A program made the translations under genes and the position numbers. Positions 37,230-46,862 of a stretch of DNA of 64,000 bases are shown here, one piece after another (position 1 is the first letter of the stretch; every line of letters starts with the position of its first letter). The stretch is from NCBI RefSeq assembly GCF_000281895.1, contig NZ_CM001558.1:124001-188000 (forward strand), written 5' to 3'. The notes beneath the pieces were generated by a model, which had not been told where the DNA came from, did no database searches, and saw only the letters and a program-made list of their open reading frames with translations. This stretch comes from Pseudomonas fluorescens Q2-87. Lineage in GTDB: Bacteria > Pseudomonadota > Gammaproteobacteria > Pseudomonadales > Pseudomonadaceae.

Positions 37230-37879
37230 GTACGCCGGGCTTCTATGGAAAGTTGGCCAGCCGCGGCGATTTCGTCAGTCGTGGTTTGCCCCAGAGCTTT
37301 GTCAGCCCGTGGGATTCGTGGCTGGCGGCGGGGTTGCTCGCGAGCCAGACCAGCCTTGGCGAACGTTGGCTGGATGCCTATCTGGTCAGCCCGTTGTGGC
37401 GCTTCATGGTCGCGCCTGGCGTTTGTGGGCCGGACGCTGCCGTCGGCGTGGTGATGCCGAGCATCGACCGGGTCGGCCGGTATTTCCCGCTGACCGTCGC
37501 CGTGTTGCTGGAGCCCGACGCCGATCCTGCTTCGATTGTGGGCGGCGCGGACGCGTGGTTCGAGCGGGTGGAGGATCTGTTGCTGAGCACCTTGAATGTG
37601 GAGGCCAGTTTCGAAGCTTTCGGCGCCGCACTGGAAAGCCTCGATAGCCCGCTGTTTCAGCCGCGCACCCCAAGCAGCCGTTTCGCCAGCCTGCACCGTT
37701 TCGATGCCACCGACCCGCAACGGCGAATGAGCGCCCTGGCCGAGTCGGCCTGCGAAGGCGCGAGCCTGTGGTGGGGGCTGGGTTCGGAGCGCATCGCGCC
37801 CGGTTTGATGCGCTGCCAGGGCCTGCCGGCCGCTGCTGATTTTGCGCAATTTTTGCTCGGCCAAGAAGGTGTTGTGTAG
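37226..37879 (+). CDS. tagF: T6SS post-translational repressor TagF
   Basis: A 217-residue TagF-type protein (ImpM family). GFYGKLASRGDFVSRGLP is the conserved N-terminus, with PSIDRVGRYFPLTVA near 76. In P. aeruginosa TagF holds the T6SS off, independently of or upstream of the PpkA-Fha switch, by binding Fha. It is encoded between tssM and pppA, as in the HSI-I locus, with a 4-base overlap with tssM. Confidence 0.93.
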   Translation: MSTPGFYGKLASRGDFVSRGLPQSFVSPWDSWLAAGLLASQTSLGERWLDAYLVSPLWRFMVAPGVCGPDAAVGVVMPSIDRVGRYFPLTVAVLLEPDADPASIVGGADAWFERVEDLLLSTLNVEASFEAFGAALESLDSPLFQPRTPSSRFASLHRFDATDPQRRMSALAESACEGASLWWGLGSERIAPGLMRCQGLPAAADFAQFLLGQEGVV

Positions 37880-38611
37880 ATGCGTCCAAGTGCCGGAAAA
37901 GCATTCAAGTCTGCAAGCAAGAGCCACGTCGGCATGGTCCGCCAGGTCAATGAAGACGCCTGCCTGGACCTGCCGGAAAACGGCCTCTGGGTCGTGGCCG
38001 ATGGCATGGGTGGCCACGCGGCGGGCGACTACGTCAGCAGCCTGATCGTCGACAGCCTGCGCAGTATTGCCGCCGGCCGTTCGCTGGATGAATACGTCGC
38101 AGCGCTGCAAAGCGACCTGCTGCGGGTCAACGCCGCCGTGCGTGAGGAAACCGCCAACCGTGGCGTGACCATGATGGGCAGCACCGTGGTAGTGCTCGCC
38201 ACTCGTGACCTGCGCGGCATGTGCCTGTGGGCCGGCGACAGTCGCTTGTATCGCCTGCGCGATGGCGTGCTGGAAGGTATCTCCCGGGATCACAGCTACG
38301 TCCAGGACCTGCAGGACAGTGGCCTGCTCAGCGAGGCCGAAGCCCGCGTGCATCCACGGGCCAACATCGTCACCCGCGCCATTGGCGTCGAAGCGCAACT
38401 GAACCTGGCCTTGGTCGAATTGCTGCTGGTGCCGGGCGACAGCTACCTGCTGTGCAGCGACGGGCTGAACAAGACCGTCGAAGATGAGGAAATCCGCGAA
38501 GTGCTGAGCCACGACGAGCCTGGCGAAATCGCCAGCAGCCTGGTGTCCCTGGGCCTGATGCGCGGTGCGCCGGACAACATCACCGTGGTTGTCGTGAAGG
38601 TGCCTTCATGA
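37880..38611 (+). CDS. pppA: PP2C-type phosphatase PppA
   Basis: A 243-residue metal-dependent Ser/Thr phosphatase that dephosphorylates Fha and so resets the T6SS. PP2C motifs are visible: VNEDACLD near 18, VADGMGGHAAGD near 37, LWAGDSRLYRLRDG near 112, CSDGLNKTVED near 190 and GAPDNITVVVV at the end. The ATG directly follows the tagF stop. Its stop overlaps the ppkA ATG (ATGA). Confidence 0.96.
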   Translation: MRPSAGKAFKSASKSHVGMVRQVNEDACLDLPENGLWVVADGMGGHAAGDYVSSLIVDSLRSIAAGRSLDEYVAALQSDLLRVNAAVREETANRGVTMMGSTVVVLATRDLRGMCLWAGDSRLYRLRDGVLEGISRDHSYVQDLQDSGLLSEAEARVHPRANIVTRAIGVEAQLNLALVELLLVPGDSYLLCSDGLNKTVEDEEIREVLSHDEPGEIASSLVSLGLMRGAPDNITVVVVKVPS

Positions 38612-41600
38612 GCCTCGCCTTGAACATTGTCATCCCCGGCTACGACATCGAGGGCGGTATCGGCGAAGGCGCGATGGCCAGCGTCTATCTGGCGACCCAG
38701 CGTTCGCTGGAACGCAAGGTCGCATTGAAAATCATGGCTGCGGCATTGGCTGCCGACCCGACGTTCTGCGAGCGCTTCCTGCGCGAAGGCAAGACCCTGG
38801 CGCGCCTGTCGCACCCGCACACGGTCACCATCCATGACATCGGCAATGTCGGTGAGCTGTACTACATGGCGATGGAATACCTGCCCAACGGCACCCTCAA
38901 GGAACGCATCGCGGCGGGCCTGACACCGGAGCAGGGCCTGACCTATATTCGCCAGATCGCCTCGGCGCTGGGTTATGCCCACGGGCTGGGCCTGGTGCAC
39001 CGTGACGTCAAGCCGGCCAACATCCTGTTCCGTGCCGATGGTACGGCGGTGCTCTCGGACTTCGGCATCGCCAAGTCCCTGGACGACCGCACCCAGTTCA
39101 CCCAGGCCGGTTTTGCCGTCGGCACCCCCAGCTACATGAGCCCGGAACAGGCCCGAGGGCAGGACATCGACGGCCGTGCCGACTTGTACGCCCTGGGCGT
39201 GGTGCTCTACGAAATCCTCGTCGGCGAACTGCCGTATACCGGCAACGACGCGCTGTCCACGGCCCTGGCCCACCTGACCGAACCGCTGCCGGAATTGCCG
39301 GTGCACCACGGCCGTTATCAGGAGGTGTTGCGCAAGCTGTTGGCGAAAGACCCGGCGGAGCGCTTCCCGGATGCGGCGGCATTGTTGCGCGCACTGGATA
39401 ATCTGCCTCAGCAATCGCCGGAAGCGACGCTGATCCGGCCGCTGCACATCGCTCCAAAAGGTCTTGGCGATGATTTGGCCGGGCTGACACCGGTGTCCAT
39501 CGACATTCCAACCGGGCCGGCGCAACCACAATCGCAGCCCAAGCCCGTGCCGCCACCGGCAAAGCCGACGCATCAATCCTCCGTCTCGGAGCAACGCAAG
39601 GGGCCGGTGTTCGCCTTGGCCGCCGTTGCGGTCGCCGTGGCGCTGGCCTTGGGTGGCGCAGGTTATTGGTGGTTGTCCGGTAATGCTAAACCTGAGACCA
39701 AGCCGCCGACTGCCTCGACGTCGTCGGTGAAGACGCCCGAAGTGTCTCCACCGAAAACCCCTGAGGTGCCGGTCGTCAAACCTCCCGTGTCACCGCCGGT
39801 GAAGCCACCCGTGGCGGCCGAGGCCGACGGTGGCCAGCGTCCGCTGCTGATGGCCGGCAAGAAAACCCTGTTCCAGCGCGTGCTCAGCAAGCCGGGGGCG
39901 AAACTCGCCGACGAGCCGGGCGCTGCGCCGGGCAAGGCGTTGCCGGCGTTTTCCGTGCTGTACGTGTATCAGCGCAAGGACGTCGACGGCAGCCCGTGGG
40001 TGCGGGTCGGCGCGGCCACTGACGGGCGCAGCGACGGTTGGTTGCCGGCCGCCCAAGTCAGCGACTGGAAGCAAAGCCTGGTGCTCAAGTTCACCGAACG
40101 TTCCGGCCGTGCGCCGGTGATGTTCCTGCGTCAGCCTGGCGAAGTGGAAAAACTCCTGGCTAACCCCTCGGCGGCCAAGAACGTGTTGCTCAAGGCCCAG
40201 CAGAGCCCCCAGGAGGACCAGCAAGTGTTGGCCCTGGAACCGGCCGCCAGCGCCGTTCCGCAGAGCCAGTTCTACCTGTTGCCGATCTTCGATTCCCGCG
40301 AAAGCCTGGATGAAAACGGCCAGCCGGTGCAGTTGCTGAACGTGGCGTCCATCGACCCAGGCAACGCCCCTCGCGCCGCAGGCAACACGCCCATCACCAC
40401 CGCCAACGCCGACGCGTTCCGCACGGCCGTGGTGCTGGTGGTGGACACCACGGTGTCGATGCAGCCCTATATCGATCAAGTACGCGACGTGGTTCACCAG
40501 TTGCAAACCCGTATCGCCGAGCGTGGCGAGTTGGACAGTGTCAGTTTCGGCATGGTGGGTTTCCGCAGCAGCATCAAGAAAACCCCCGGCCTGGAATACG
40601 TCGCCAAGACCTTGATCACTTTGGAACAGGGTCGCGATCCGCAACGCTTCGTGGATTTGGCGCGGCAGGTCAAGGCGTCGACAGTGTCGAGCCATTCGTT
40701 CAACGAAGATGCGTTTGCCGGGGTTATGGAAGCCGTCGAAGGCATGGACTGGTCCGGTTACGGCGGGCGTTTGATCCTGCTGGTCACCGACGCCGGTGCC
40801 CTGCGCAAGAACGATCCGTTTGCCGCCACGCAAATGAACGAGGCGGAAGTACGCCAAGCGGCGCTGGGCAAACAGATCAAGATCTACGCCTTGCATTTGC
40901 TCAGCGATGCCGGCAAGAAAACCCATGCCGGCGCCCAGAGCCAATACCGCATCCTCACCGCCGACGCCAACCCGCAGATCGGCGACCTGTACATTCCGGT
41001 GCCGGGCGCCGATGTGCGCAAGTTCGGCGAACGTGTCGACGAAATCGGTTCGGTGTTCGCCGACCTGGTGCATCAGGTGCGTAGCAACAAACCGCAAAAC
41101 GTACCGCTGTTGAGCGCCGCGCCAAGCCTGGCCGATAAATCGGCGGCGGTGGGCTACGCGATGCACATGGACTTTTTGGGGCGTAAATCAGCCAGCCAGG
41201 CGCCGCAACTGGTCAGCGCCTGGACCGCCGACCGTGACCTGACCAACCCGGCGCTGCCGGCGTTCCAGGTCTGTGTGATGCTGACGAAGCTGCAACTCAA
41301 CGACCTGCAGCAATCGCTGAAGCTGATTGTCGACGCGGCCCGCAAGACCCAAAGCTCGCCCAAGGATTTCTTCCAGGAAATCGCCAGCGCCAGTGCCTAC
41401 ATGAGCCGCGACCCATCGGCCTTGCGCAAGGGCGGCAACCTGGCCTCCGGCGGGATTCTCGGCGAGTACCTGGAAGGGCTGCCGTACCGCAGCAAGTCGC
41501 TGAACATGACCCAGGATTTGTGGTTGTCGTTGAGCGTGGCCGAACAGGAAGACTTCATCGACGAGCTGGATTCGAAAATCCGTCTCTACGAAACCTTCCA

Positions 41601-41685
41601 CAACGACCTCGCCAACTGGGTGCGTTTCGGCGATGCCGAGCCGGGCGACGCCTTGTACCGCGTTCCGTTGTCGACGCTGCCATGA
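38608..41685 (+). CDS. ppkA: T6SS threonine kinase PpkA with vWA domain
   Basis: A 1025-residue membrane kinase. Residues about 10-270 are a Hanks-type kinase, with GEGAMASVYLA, the lysine in KVALKIM, HRDVKPANILF, SDFGIAKS and GTPSYMSPEQARG. Proline-rich linkers surround a single membrane segment at about 331-354. An SH3-like region with GWLPAAQV lies near 475. From about 608 a von Willebrand A domain has the MIDAS motif DTTVS. The periplasmic part would sense TagQRST signals, and the kinase phosphorylates Fha. Confidence 0.96.
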   Translation: MSLALNIVIPGYDIEGGIGEGAMASVYLATQRSLERKVALKIMAAALAADPTFCERFLREGKTLARLSHPHTVTIHDIGNVGELYYMAMEYLPNGTLKERIAAGLTPEQGLTYIRQIASALGYAHGLGLVHRDVKPANILFRADGTAVLSDFGIAKSLDDRTQFTQAGFAVGTPSYMSPEQARGQDIDGRADLYALGVVLYEILVGELPYTGNDALSTALAHLTEPLPELPVHHGRYQEVLRKLLAKDPAERFPDAAALLRALDNLPQQSPEATLIRPLHIAPKGLGDDLAGLTPVSIDIPTGPAQPQSQPKPVPPPAKPTHQSSVSEQRKGPVFALAAVAVAVALALGGAGYWWLSGNAKPETKPPTASTSSVKTPEVSPPKTPEVPVVKPPVSPPVKPPVAAEADGGQRPLLMAGKKTLFQRVLSKPGAKLADEPGAAPGKALPAFSVLYVYQRKDVDGSPWVRVGAATDGRSDGWLPAAQVSDWKQSLVLKFTERSGRAPVMFLRQPGEVEKLLANPSAAKNVLLKAQQSPQEDQQVLALEPAASAVPQSQFYLLPIFDSRESLDENGQPVQLLNVASIDPGNAPRAAGNTPITTANADAFRTAVVLVVDTTVSMQPYIDQVRDVVHQLQTRIAERGELDSVSFGMVGFRSSIKKTPGLEYVAKTLITLEQGRDPQRFVDLARQVKASTVSSHSFNEDAFAGVMEAVEGMDWSGYGGRLILLVTDAGALRKNDPFAATQMNEAEVRQAALGKQIKIYALHLLSDAGKKTHAGAQSQYRILTADANPQIGDLYIPVPGADVRKFGERVDEIGSVFADLVHQVRSNKPQNVPLLSAAPSLADKSAAVGYAMHMDFLGRKSASQAPQLVSAWTADRDLTNPALPAFQVCVMLTKLQLNDLQQSLKLIVDAARKTQSSPKDFFQEIASASAYMSRDPSALRKGGNLASGGILGEYLEGLPYRSKSLNMTQDLWLSLSVAEQEDFIDELDSKIRLYETFHNDLANWVRFGDAEPGDALYRVPLSTLP

Positions 41686-42401
41686 TGCTGAGCCTGAGCG
41701 CAGTGCACAAAAGCCGGGGCACCGGCAGCCAACGCTACAGCCTGGTAATCCCAAGGCTGCAACTGCGCGTCGGCGAACAGCTGGCCGTGGTCGGTCCCAG
41801 CGGCTGCGGCAAGAGCACCTTGTTGGATTTGCTGGCGCTGGTGCTCGCACCCGATCAGGCCGGGCAGTTCGATTTCACCCCCACCGATACACCGCTGGAC
41901 ATCGCCAAACTCTGGCGTGGGTCGCAGCAGGGCGCCCTGGCTGACTTGCGCAGCCGGCACCTGGGTTATGTGCTGCAGACCGGCGGCCTGCTGGGTTTCA
42001 TGGATGTGCGCGGCAACATCGAGCTGTCGCGCAAGCTGCTGGGGTTGAAGGATGACGGCAGCGTGACGCGCCTGGCCGGGCAACTGGACATCGCCGACCA
42101 ATTGGCCAAGAAACCGGCGGACTTGTCCGTTGGCCAGCGCCAGCGGGTCAGTTGTGCCCGTGCCTTGGCTCACGGACCACGCCTGTTGCTGGCGGATGAA
42201 CCGACCGCCGCCCTCGACCCGCTGAACGCCGAGCGCGTCATGCAATTGCTGGTGACCCAGGCCCGCGAACACGGTGTGTGTTGTGTCGTCGCCACCCACG
42301 ACGAAACGCTGGCCCGCGCCAGCGGTTTGCAGGTGCGTCGCATCAGTTGCCGTCGCGACGATGACGGCGGCGTCACCGCCACCCTCGGGGAGGCATGCTG
42401 A
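41682..42401 (+). CDS. tagT: T6SS signalling ABC transporter ATPase TagT
   Basis: A 239-residue ABC ATPase, from the ATG that overlaps the ppkA stop. Walker A GPSGCGKSTL is near residue 36, the signature LSVGQRQRVSCARAL near 148, and Walker B LLLADEPTAALD near 168. TagT and TagS form an ABC complex which, with TagR and TagQ, triggers PpkA after envelope perturbation (defensive firing in P. aeruginosa). The longer upstream frame is internal to ppkA. Confidence 0.94.
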   Translation: MMLSLSAVHKSRGTGSQRYSLVIPRLQLRVGEQLAVVGPSGCGKSTLLDLLALVLAPDQAGQFDFTPTDTPLDIAKLWRGSQQGALADLRSRHLGYVLQTGGLLGFMDVRGNIELSRKLLGLKDDGSVTRLAGQLDIADQLAKKPADLSVGQRQRVSCARALAHGPRLLLADEPTAALDPLNAERVMQLLVTQAREHGVCCVVATHDETLARASGLQVRRISCRRDDDGGVTATLGEAC

Positions 42402-43597
42402 TGCGCAGCGCGTTGGTGGCCTCCCTGGCCTGGCAGGATTACCGCAACGATGCCTGGCTGTCGGCCTGTTCGGTGCTGGCGCTGGTGGCGGTGGTGGCGC
42501 CGTTGCTGGTGATGTTCGGCTTGAAATTCGGCCTGGTCAGCAGCCTCACCGAGCGCTTGCAGAACGACCCGGCCACCCGGGAAATCATTCCCTTGGGCGG
42601 TGGCCGTTTCAGTGCCGAATTCATCGAGCAATTGGCGCAGCGCAGCGACGTCGCCTTCGCCTTGCCGCGCACCCGGCAGATTGCCGCGACAGCCGATTTG
42701 AGCGGCGACGCAGCGGCCGTCACTGTGGAAATGATCCCCACGGCAGCCAACGATCCCTTACTCGAACGCCGGCCCGTACCTCAAGGCCTGGATCAAGTGG
42801 TGCTGAGCCAGACCGCCGCGGAAAAACTCGGTGCCAAGGCCGGCGATTGGTTGCAGGCCAGTTTCGGTCGGCAGGTGGCCGGTCGCAGCGAGGCGCAGCG
42901 CACGCGGGTTCAGGTGTTGCACGTACTGCCGCTGGAAGCCTTCGCCCGGGACGGGTTGTTCGCGCCGCTGGCGTTGCTGGAAGCGGCGGAAGATTACCGC
43001 GACGGTCGTGCCGTGCCCGCCTTCGGCTGGCCGGGAGAGGCGGTGGGTGTGGCCGGGCAGCGGGTGTATCCGGCGTTTCGGCTGTACGGGCGCAGTCTCG
43101 GCGATGTCGAGCCGCTGCGGCAGTATTTCGCCGGGCAGAACCTGTTGGTGTCCACCCAGGCCCAGACCATCGCACAAGTGCAATCGCTGAGCCGCAATCT
43201 GTCGATCGTGTTCTGGATCATCGCGGGGCTGGCCTTGGCCGGAGCGTTCGCGGCGATTTTTGCCGGTGCCCTGGCAGCGGTCGAGCGTAAGCGTCGGGAG
43301 CTGTCGGTGTTGCGCCTGTTGGGGGTTTCCACGGCGGCGCTGTTGTTGTTCGTGGTGTTGCAGGCGCTCTACAGCGCGACCTTTGCGGCCCTGTTGAGCG
43401 CCGGCCTGTATGGCCTGGCGCAGTCGGGCCTGAACTCTTTATTTGCGCAGGTGCCGGGCGAATACGCCAGTCACTTGCTGGTGCGTCACTACCTACTGGC
43501 CCTGATGGCCGTGCTCGGCGTCAGCGCCGTGGCGGCGGCGTGTGGCGGCTGGCGAGTGGCGCGCATCCAGGCGTGTGAAGGAATCCGTGATGTATAA
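42401..43597 (+). CDS. tagS: T6SS signalling ABC transporter permease TagS
   Basis: A 398-residue FtsX/MacB-type permease. I chose ATG 42401, 7 bases after GGGAGG; ATG 42395 is too close to it. The first membrane segment is at about 24-45. A large periplasmic domain (about 50-260) follows, then three segments near 268-290, 312-335 and 365-385. This is the fold of the mechanotransmission ABC type rather than a channel. The start overlaps the tagT stop by one base. Confidence 0.93.
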   Translation: MRSALVASLAWQDYRNDAWLSACSVLALVAVVAPLLVMFGLKFGLVSSLTERLQNDPATREIIPLGGGRFSAEFIEQLAQRSDVAFALPRTRQIAATADLSGDAAAVTVEMIPTAANDPLLERRPVPQGLDQVVLSQTAAEKLGAKAGDWLQASFGRQVAGRSEAQRTRVQVLHVLPLEAFARDGLFAPLALLEAAEDYRDGRAVPAFGWPGEAVGVAGQRVYPAFRLYGRSLGDVEPLRQYFAGQNLLVSTQAQTIAQVQSLSRNLSIVFWIIAGLALAGAFAAIFAGALAAVERKRRELSVLRLLGVSTAALLLFVVLQALYSATFAALLSAGLYGLAQSGLNSLFAQVPGEYASHLLVRHYLLALMAVLGVSAVAAACGGWRVARIQACEGIRDV

Positions 43598-45317
43598 GTT
43601 ATTGGGCGCCGCCGTGGCGCTGAGCCTGGCCAGCCTGGCCTGGGCCGATGAAGGCAGCGACAAGCTGGACAACCCCAAGCCGTTGCCGGACGACGTCAGC
43701 CTGCCGCTGCCGTGCGAAGGGCAGATGGTCTTCCGTTACGTCTACATCCTTGCCCAGGGCACCCTGGATGACCGCGAGATCAGCCTCGGTTATCCGTTCA
43801 GCGAAGGCGAGGCGGGCTATCAGCAATCGTTCATTTCCGGCTACCGGCGCGACTTCATCAATGGCCAGTTCACTCTCAAGGACCTGCCCACGGATTGGAA
43901 CAAGACCATCACGCCGCTGATGCCCAAGACCGATGCCAAGACGCCGCTCAAGCCGATGCTGTACTTCATCGGCAAGTACGAGGTCACCGCGCGCCAGTAC
44001 GCTCAAGTCATGGCCCAGGCGCAATCGTTGGCCAGCGGCGAACCGGCACCGGCCTGCGAAGCCTTGCAGGCCGATTTGCCCCAAGGCGTAGCCGGGCGCC
44101 TGCCCAAGGTGAAGCTGTCGAAGTTCGAGGCCGAGCGCTTCTCGGCGGTGTACAGCGCCTGGCTGATGAAATACCACAAGGACCTGCTGCCGGTGAGCGG
44201 TCGCGGCACCTCCGCCGAAGATGGCGGGCTGGGTTTCGTGCGCTTGCCGACCGAAGTTGAATGGGAGTTCGCTGCTCGCGGCGGGCAGGCCGTCAGCCGT
44301 CAGGATCTGGAAGGGCGTCTGTTTCCCCGGCGTCTGGAAGGCAGTGAAAGCGACGGGCCGCTGGCCGATTGGGCGGTGTTCAACCAGGTCGCCGGCGGCA
44401 CCGGCCAAGCGGCGCGGTTGATGCCCATCGGCACCAAGTTGCCGAACCCCATCGGCCTGTTCGACGTGGTCGGCAACGCGGCGGAAATGGTCCAGGAATC
44501 GTTCCAACTGGTGCACGCCGGTCGCCGTCAGGGCGCCTATGGCGGTTTCGTGGTCAAGGGCGGTAACTACCTGGAAGGCGAGGGCACGTTGTTCACCGGC
44601 ATGCGCCGCGAATACCCGCTGTTCACCGCCGACGGCACCGAGCAAAGCAACGAAACCACCGGCTTTCGCGTCGCCGTCGGGGCGTTGTCGGCGCCGCGGT
44701 CGCGCTACAAGGAATTGTTTGCCCAATGGCAGAAAGAAGGACGTCTCGCGTCCCTGACCGACGCCATCGATGACGCCGACGATCCGACCAAACGCCTGGA
44801 CAGCATCATCGCCGCCAGCGTCGACCCGCGGCTGCAAGCCGAACTGGGGCTGGTCAACGAAGAGCTCAAGCGCAACGTCTCGCTCATCGCCCAGCAGCGC
44901 GAGGAAGCGGCGGGCAACCTGATCCAGTCGTCGGCCCTGGTGGCCGAGACCGTCAATAACTACAACATTCGCCTGACCAATCTGCAGAACAGTCGGCAGG
45001 TGGCCCTGGACGCCAAGGACGAGGCCAGTGCGCAGCTGTTTGCCACGGCCATCGATAACGGTCGCAGTGCGCTGGATGGCGCAGTGGCGATCTACATCGA
45101 CAACTTGGCGACCGGCACGCGCTACACCGATGCCGTGATCCAGGCGCAGTTTCAACGCATCAAGGAAGAATTGGAGCGCAAGCCGGTACTGGGCAAGAGC
45201 CTGGTGGCGCGTGCAACGTTATTCGTTCGTCATGTCGGGGATTATCGTCAGCAAAAACGAGCCGACCCGGCGGCGATATTGAAGGAATTGCTCGCATCGA
45301 GCGCTCAGCGGTCTTGA
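43590..45317 (+). CDS. tagR: T6SS periplasmic activator TagR
   Basis: A 575-residue periplasmic protein from the ATG at 43590, which overlaps the tagS end by 8 bases. It has a signal peptide ending in LAWA. A formylglycine-generating-enzyme/sulfatase-modifying fold covers about 120-370 (YFIGKYEVTARQYAQVM, GLGFVRLPTEVEWEFAARGG, NPIGLFDVVGNAAEMV, TGFRVAVG). A helical coiled tail follows from about 420. In P. aeruginosa TagR promotes PpkA activation at the outer membrane with TagQ. Confidence 0.94.
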   Translation: MYKLLGAAVALSLASLAWADEGSDKLDNPKPLPDDVSLPLPCEGQMVFRYVYILAQGTLDDREISLGYPFSEGEAGYQQSFISGYRRDFINGQFTLKDLPTDWNKTITPLMPKTDAKTPLKPMLYFIGKYEVTARQYAQVMAQAQSLASGEPAPACEALQADLPQGVAGRLPKVKLSKFEAERFSAVYSAWLMKYHKDLLPVSGRGTSAEDGGLGFVRLPTEVEWEFAARGGQAVSRQDLEGRLFPRRLEGSESDGPLADWAVFNQVAGGTGQAARLMPIGTKLPNPIGLFDVVGNAAEMVQESFQLVHAGRRQGAYGGFVVKGGNYLEGEGTLFTGMRREYPLFTADGTEQSNETTGFRVAVGALSAPRSRYKELFAQWQKEGRLASLTDAIDDADDPTKRLDSIIAASVDPRLQAELGLVNEELKRNVSLIAQQREEAAGNLIQSSALVAETVNNYNIRLTNLQNSRQVALDAKDEASAQLFATAIDNGRSALDGAVAIYIDNLATGTRYTDAVIQAQFQRIKEELERKPVLGKSLVARATLFVRHVGDYRQQKRADPAAILKELLASSAQRS

Positions 45318-45402
45318 GCCTTCGTTGTCAGCGAGCTTGGAAGGGACTCAGGCGGCGATTGGGCCGCGCTGAGCTGGTCAAAACTTAAACGAGAACACAA
45401 CT

Positions 45403-46341
45403 ATGCTTTTCTCCCGTAAACCTTTTGCTTCGGTTTCCAAGCGTCACTTGCTGATGGTCGCTGTTGGCTTCAGCACCGTACTGACCGGCTGCGCCACGTC
45501 GCCGACGTCCAAGGTCGCTTCGAGCACCAAGGTCGAGTACTACCCGAACTGCTACGAGCCAGTGCAGCACCTGCGTTCCACCGAAGGCGACATGACCAAG
45601 TCCGTGGTCACCGGCGCGGCCGTAGGCGCGGTCGGCGGTGCCTTGCTGGGCGCCCTGACCGACAAGGAAAACCGTGGTCGCAACGCGGCCATCGGTGCTG
45701 CGGGCGGCGCCCTGGCCGGCGGTGCAGCGGGTTACTACACCGAGCGCCAGAAGCAGATCGCCGATGACAACCAGCGCATCGCGTCCTACGCCACCGACGT
45801 CAACAAAAGCGTCTCCGACATCGACCGCAGCACTGCTTACGCGAAGACTTCGCAGCAGTGCTACCAGAATGCGTTCAGCAAACTGGTTGCCGACCGCAAG
45901 GCCAAGACCGTCAACGACACCGAAGGCCGCAAGCGCCTGGCAGAAATCGTCGCCGGCCTGAAAGAGTCGAACGACCTTATCGTCGCGGTCAATGGCAAGG
46001 CTTCCGAAGACCTGAACAACTACACCCAGGCCTATGAGAAAGACCTGCAGCAGGTGGGTGTGCAGCGTACTGACGTGGTGACCGTGGCCACCGCTGATAC
46101 CACGCAGGTTGTGGCTCCGACCAGCAGCAAGAAGACCAACAAAAAGGTGCAGCCGGCGAAGAAGAAAGAGCTGCCGACCGTGCCGAAAGAAGCGGTGACC
46201 ACCGAGAAGACCTTGCAGGCCGCCAAGGCCAAGCAAGATGAAAGCAAGCAGGTTGCCAGTGCCGGTACTACTCAGGTCAACAGCATGTGCAAAAACCCGG
46301 ACCTGGGTGACTGGGCTCCGGTTCCTTGCCCGAATGTTTGA
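45403..46341 (+). CDS. tagQ: T6SS outer-membrane lipoprotein TagQ
   Basis: A 312-residue lipoprotein (signal peptide, TVLTGCATS, Cys30). A glycine-rich GAAVGAVGGALLGALTD region near 69-110 recalls glycine-zipper lipoproteins. A helical middle and a lysine-rich tail follow. TagQ anchors TagR at the outer membrane. It is the last gene of the rightward operon, 85 bases after tagR, and is followed by REP sequences. Confidence 0.9.
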   Translation: MLFSRKPFASVSKRHLLMVAVGFSTVLTGCATSPTSKVASSTKVEYYPNCYEPVQHLRSTEGDMTKSVVTGAAVGAVGGALLGALTDKENRGRNAAIGAAGGALAGGAAGYYTERQKQIADDNQRIASYATDVNKSVSDIDRSTAYAKTSQQCYQNAFSKLVADRKAKTVNDTEGRKRLAEIVAGLKESNDLIVAVNGKASEDLNNYTQAYEKDLQQVGVQRTDVVTVATADTTQVVAPTSSKKTNKKVQPAKKKELPTVPKEAVTTEKTLQAAKAKQDESKQVASAGTTQVNSMCKNPDLGDWAPVPCPNV

Positions 46342-46377
46342 TTGACTGCTGCTGATCGTTGATCAGCTGGCAAAACC

Positions 46378-46467
46378 TGTGGGAGCGAGCCTGCTCGCGA
46401 TAGCGTCCGATCAGTTGGCATTCATGTTGACTGAGGCACCGCAATCGCGAGCAGGCTCGCTCCCACA
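46378..46467. repeat. paired inverted REP sequences (REPIN-like)
   Basis: CTGTGGGAGCGAGCCTGCTC faces its reverse complement GAGCAGGCTCGCTCCCACA across about 45 bases, just downstream of tagQ. Confidence 0.9.
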
Positions 46468-46510
46468 TTTGTTTTTGGTTGGCCGCAATATCGCGGTATC
46501 CACATTCCCC

Positions 46511-46535
46511 TGTGGGAGCGGGCTTGCTCGCGAAG
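46511..46535 (+). repeat. single REP sequence
   Basis: A lone GTGGGAGCGGGCTTGCTCGC copy without an inverted partner, between the REP pair after tagQ and the large intergenic repeat. Confidence 0.75.
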
Positions 46536-46589
46536 GCGGTCTGGTAGTCGGCTTATGTTCTGTGGGCGGTGTGTATATCCGTTGCTGCG

Positions 46590-46862
46590 GTAACGGCCAC
46601 TTAGGGTTTCGCCCTTACGGCGACTCACTTTTTTTCAGACGCCAAAAAAAGTAAGCAAAAAAGGCTTGCCCCACCACTCGGTGCCTCGCTCCGGCTCGGC
46701 ATGCCCTCAACTCCGGCATTGCTCCGTGGGCCCGCCGCGAAGGGTCATCCATGACCCAGCGCGGCTATCCCGGCATCCATGCCGGGATGCCCACTGCGCA
46801 ATGCCTGCGTTCGGCCAGCGTGGTCAACGGGGCCCCAGATCAAAAGCCCGCCGAGGCGGCCT
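46590..46862 (+). repeat. long Pseudomonas intergenic repeat element
   Basis: About 270 bases containing GGTAACGGCCACTTAGGGTT, GCTTGCCCCACCACTCGGTG, CATCCATGCCGGGATGCCC and GCGTTCGGCCAGCGTGGTCA blocks. I recognise these from memory as a high-copy non-coding repeat of fluorescent pseudomonads. It has internal hairpins (GGGTCATCCATGACCC, CCCGGCATCCATGCCGGG). No ORF in it looks coding. Confidence 0.75.
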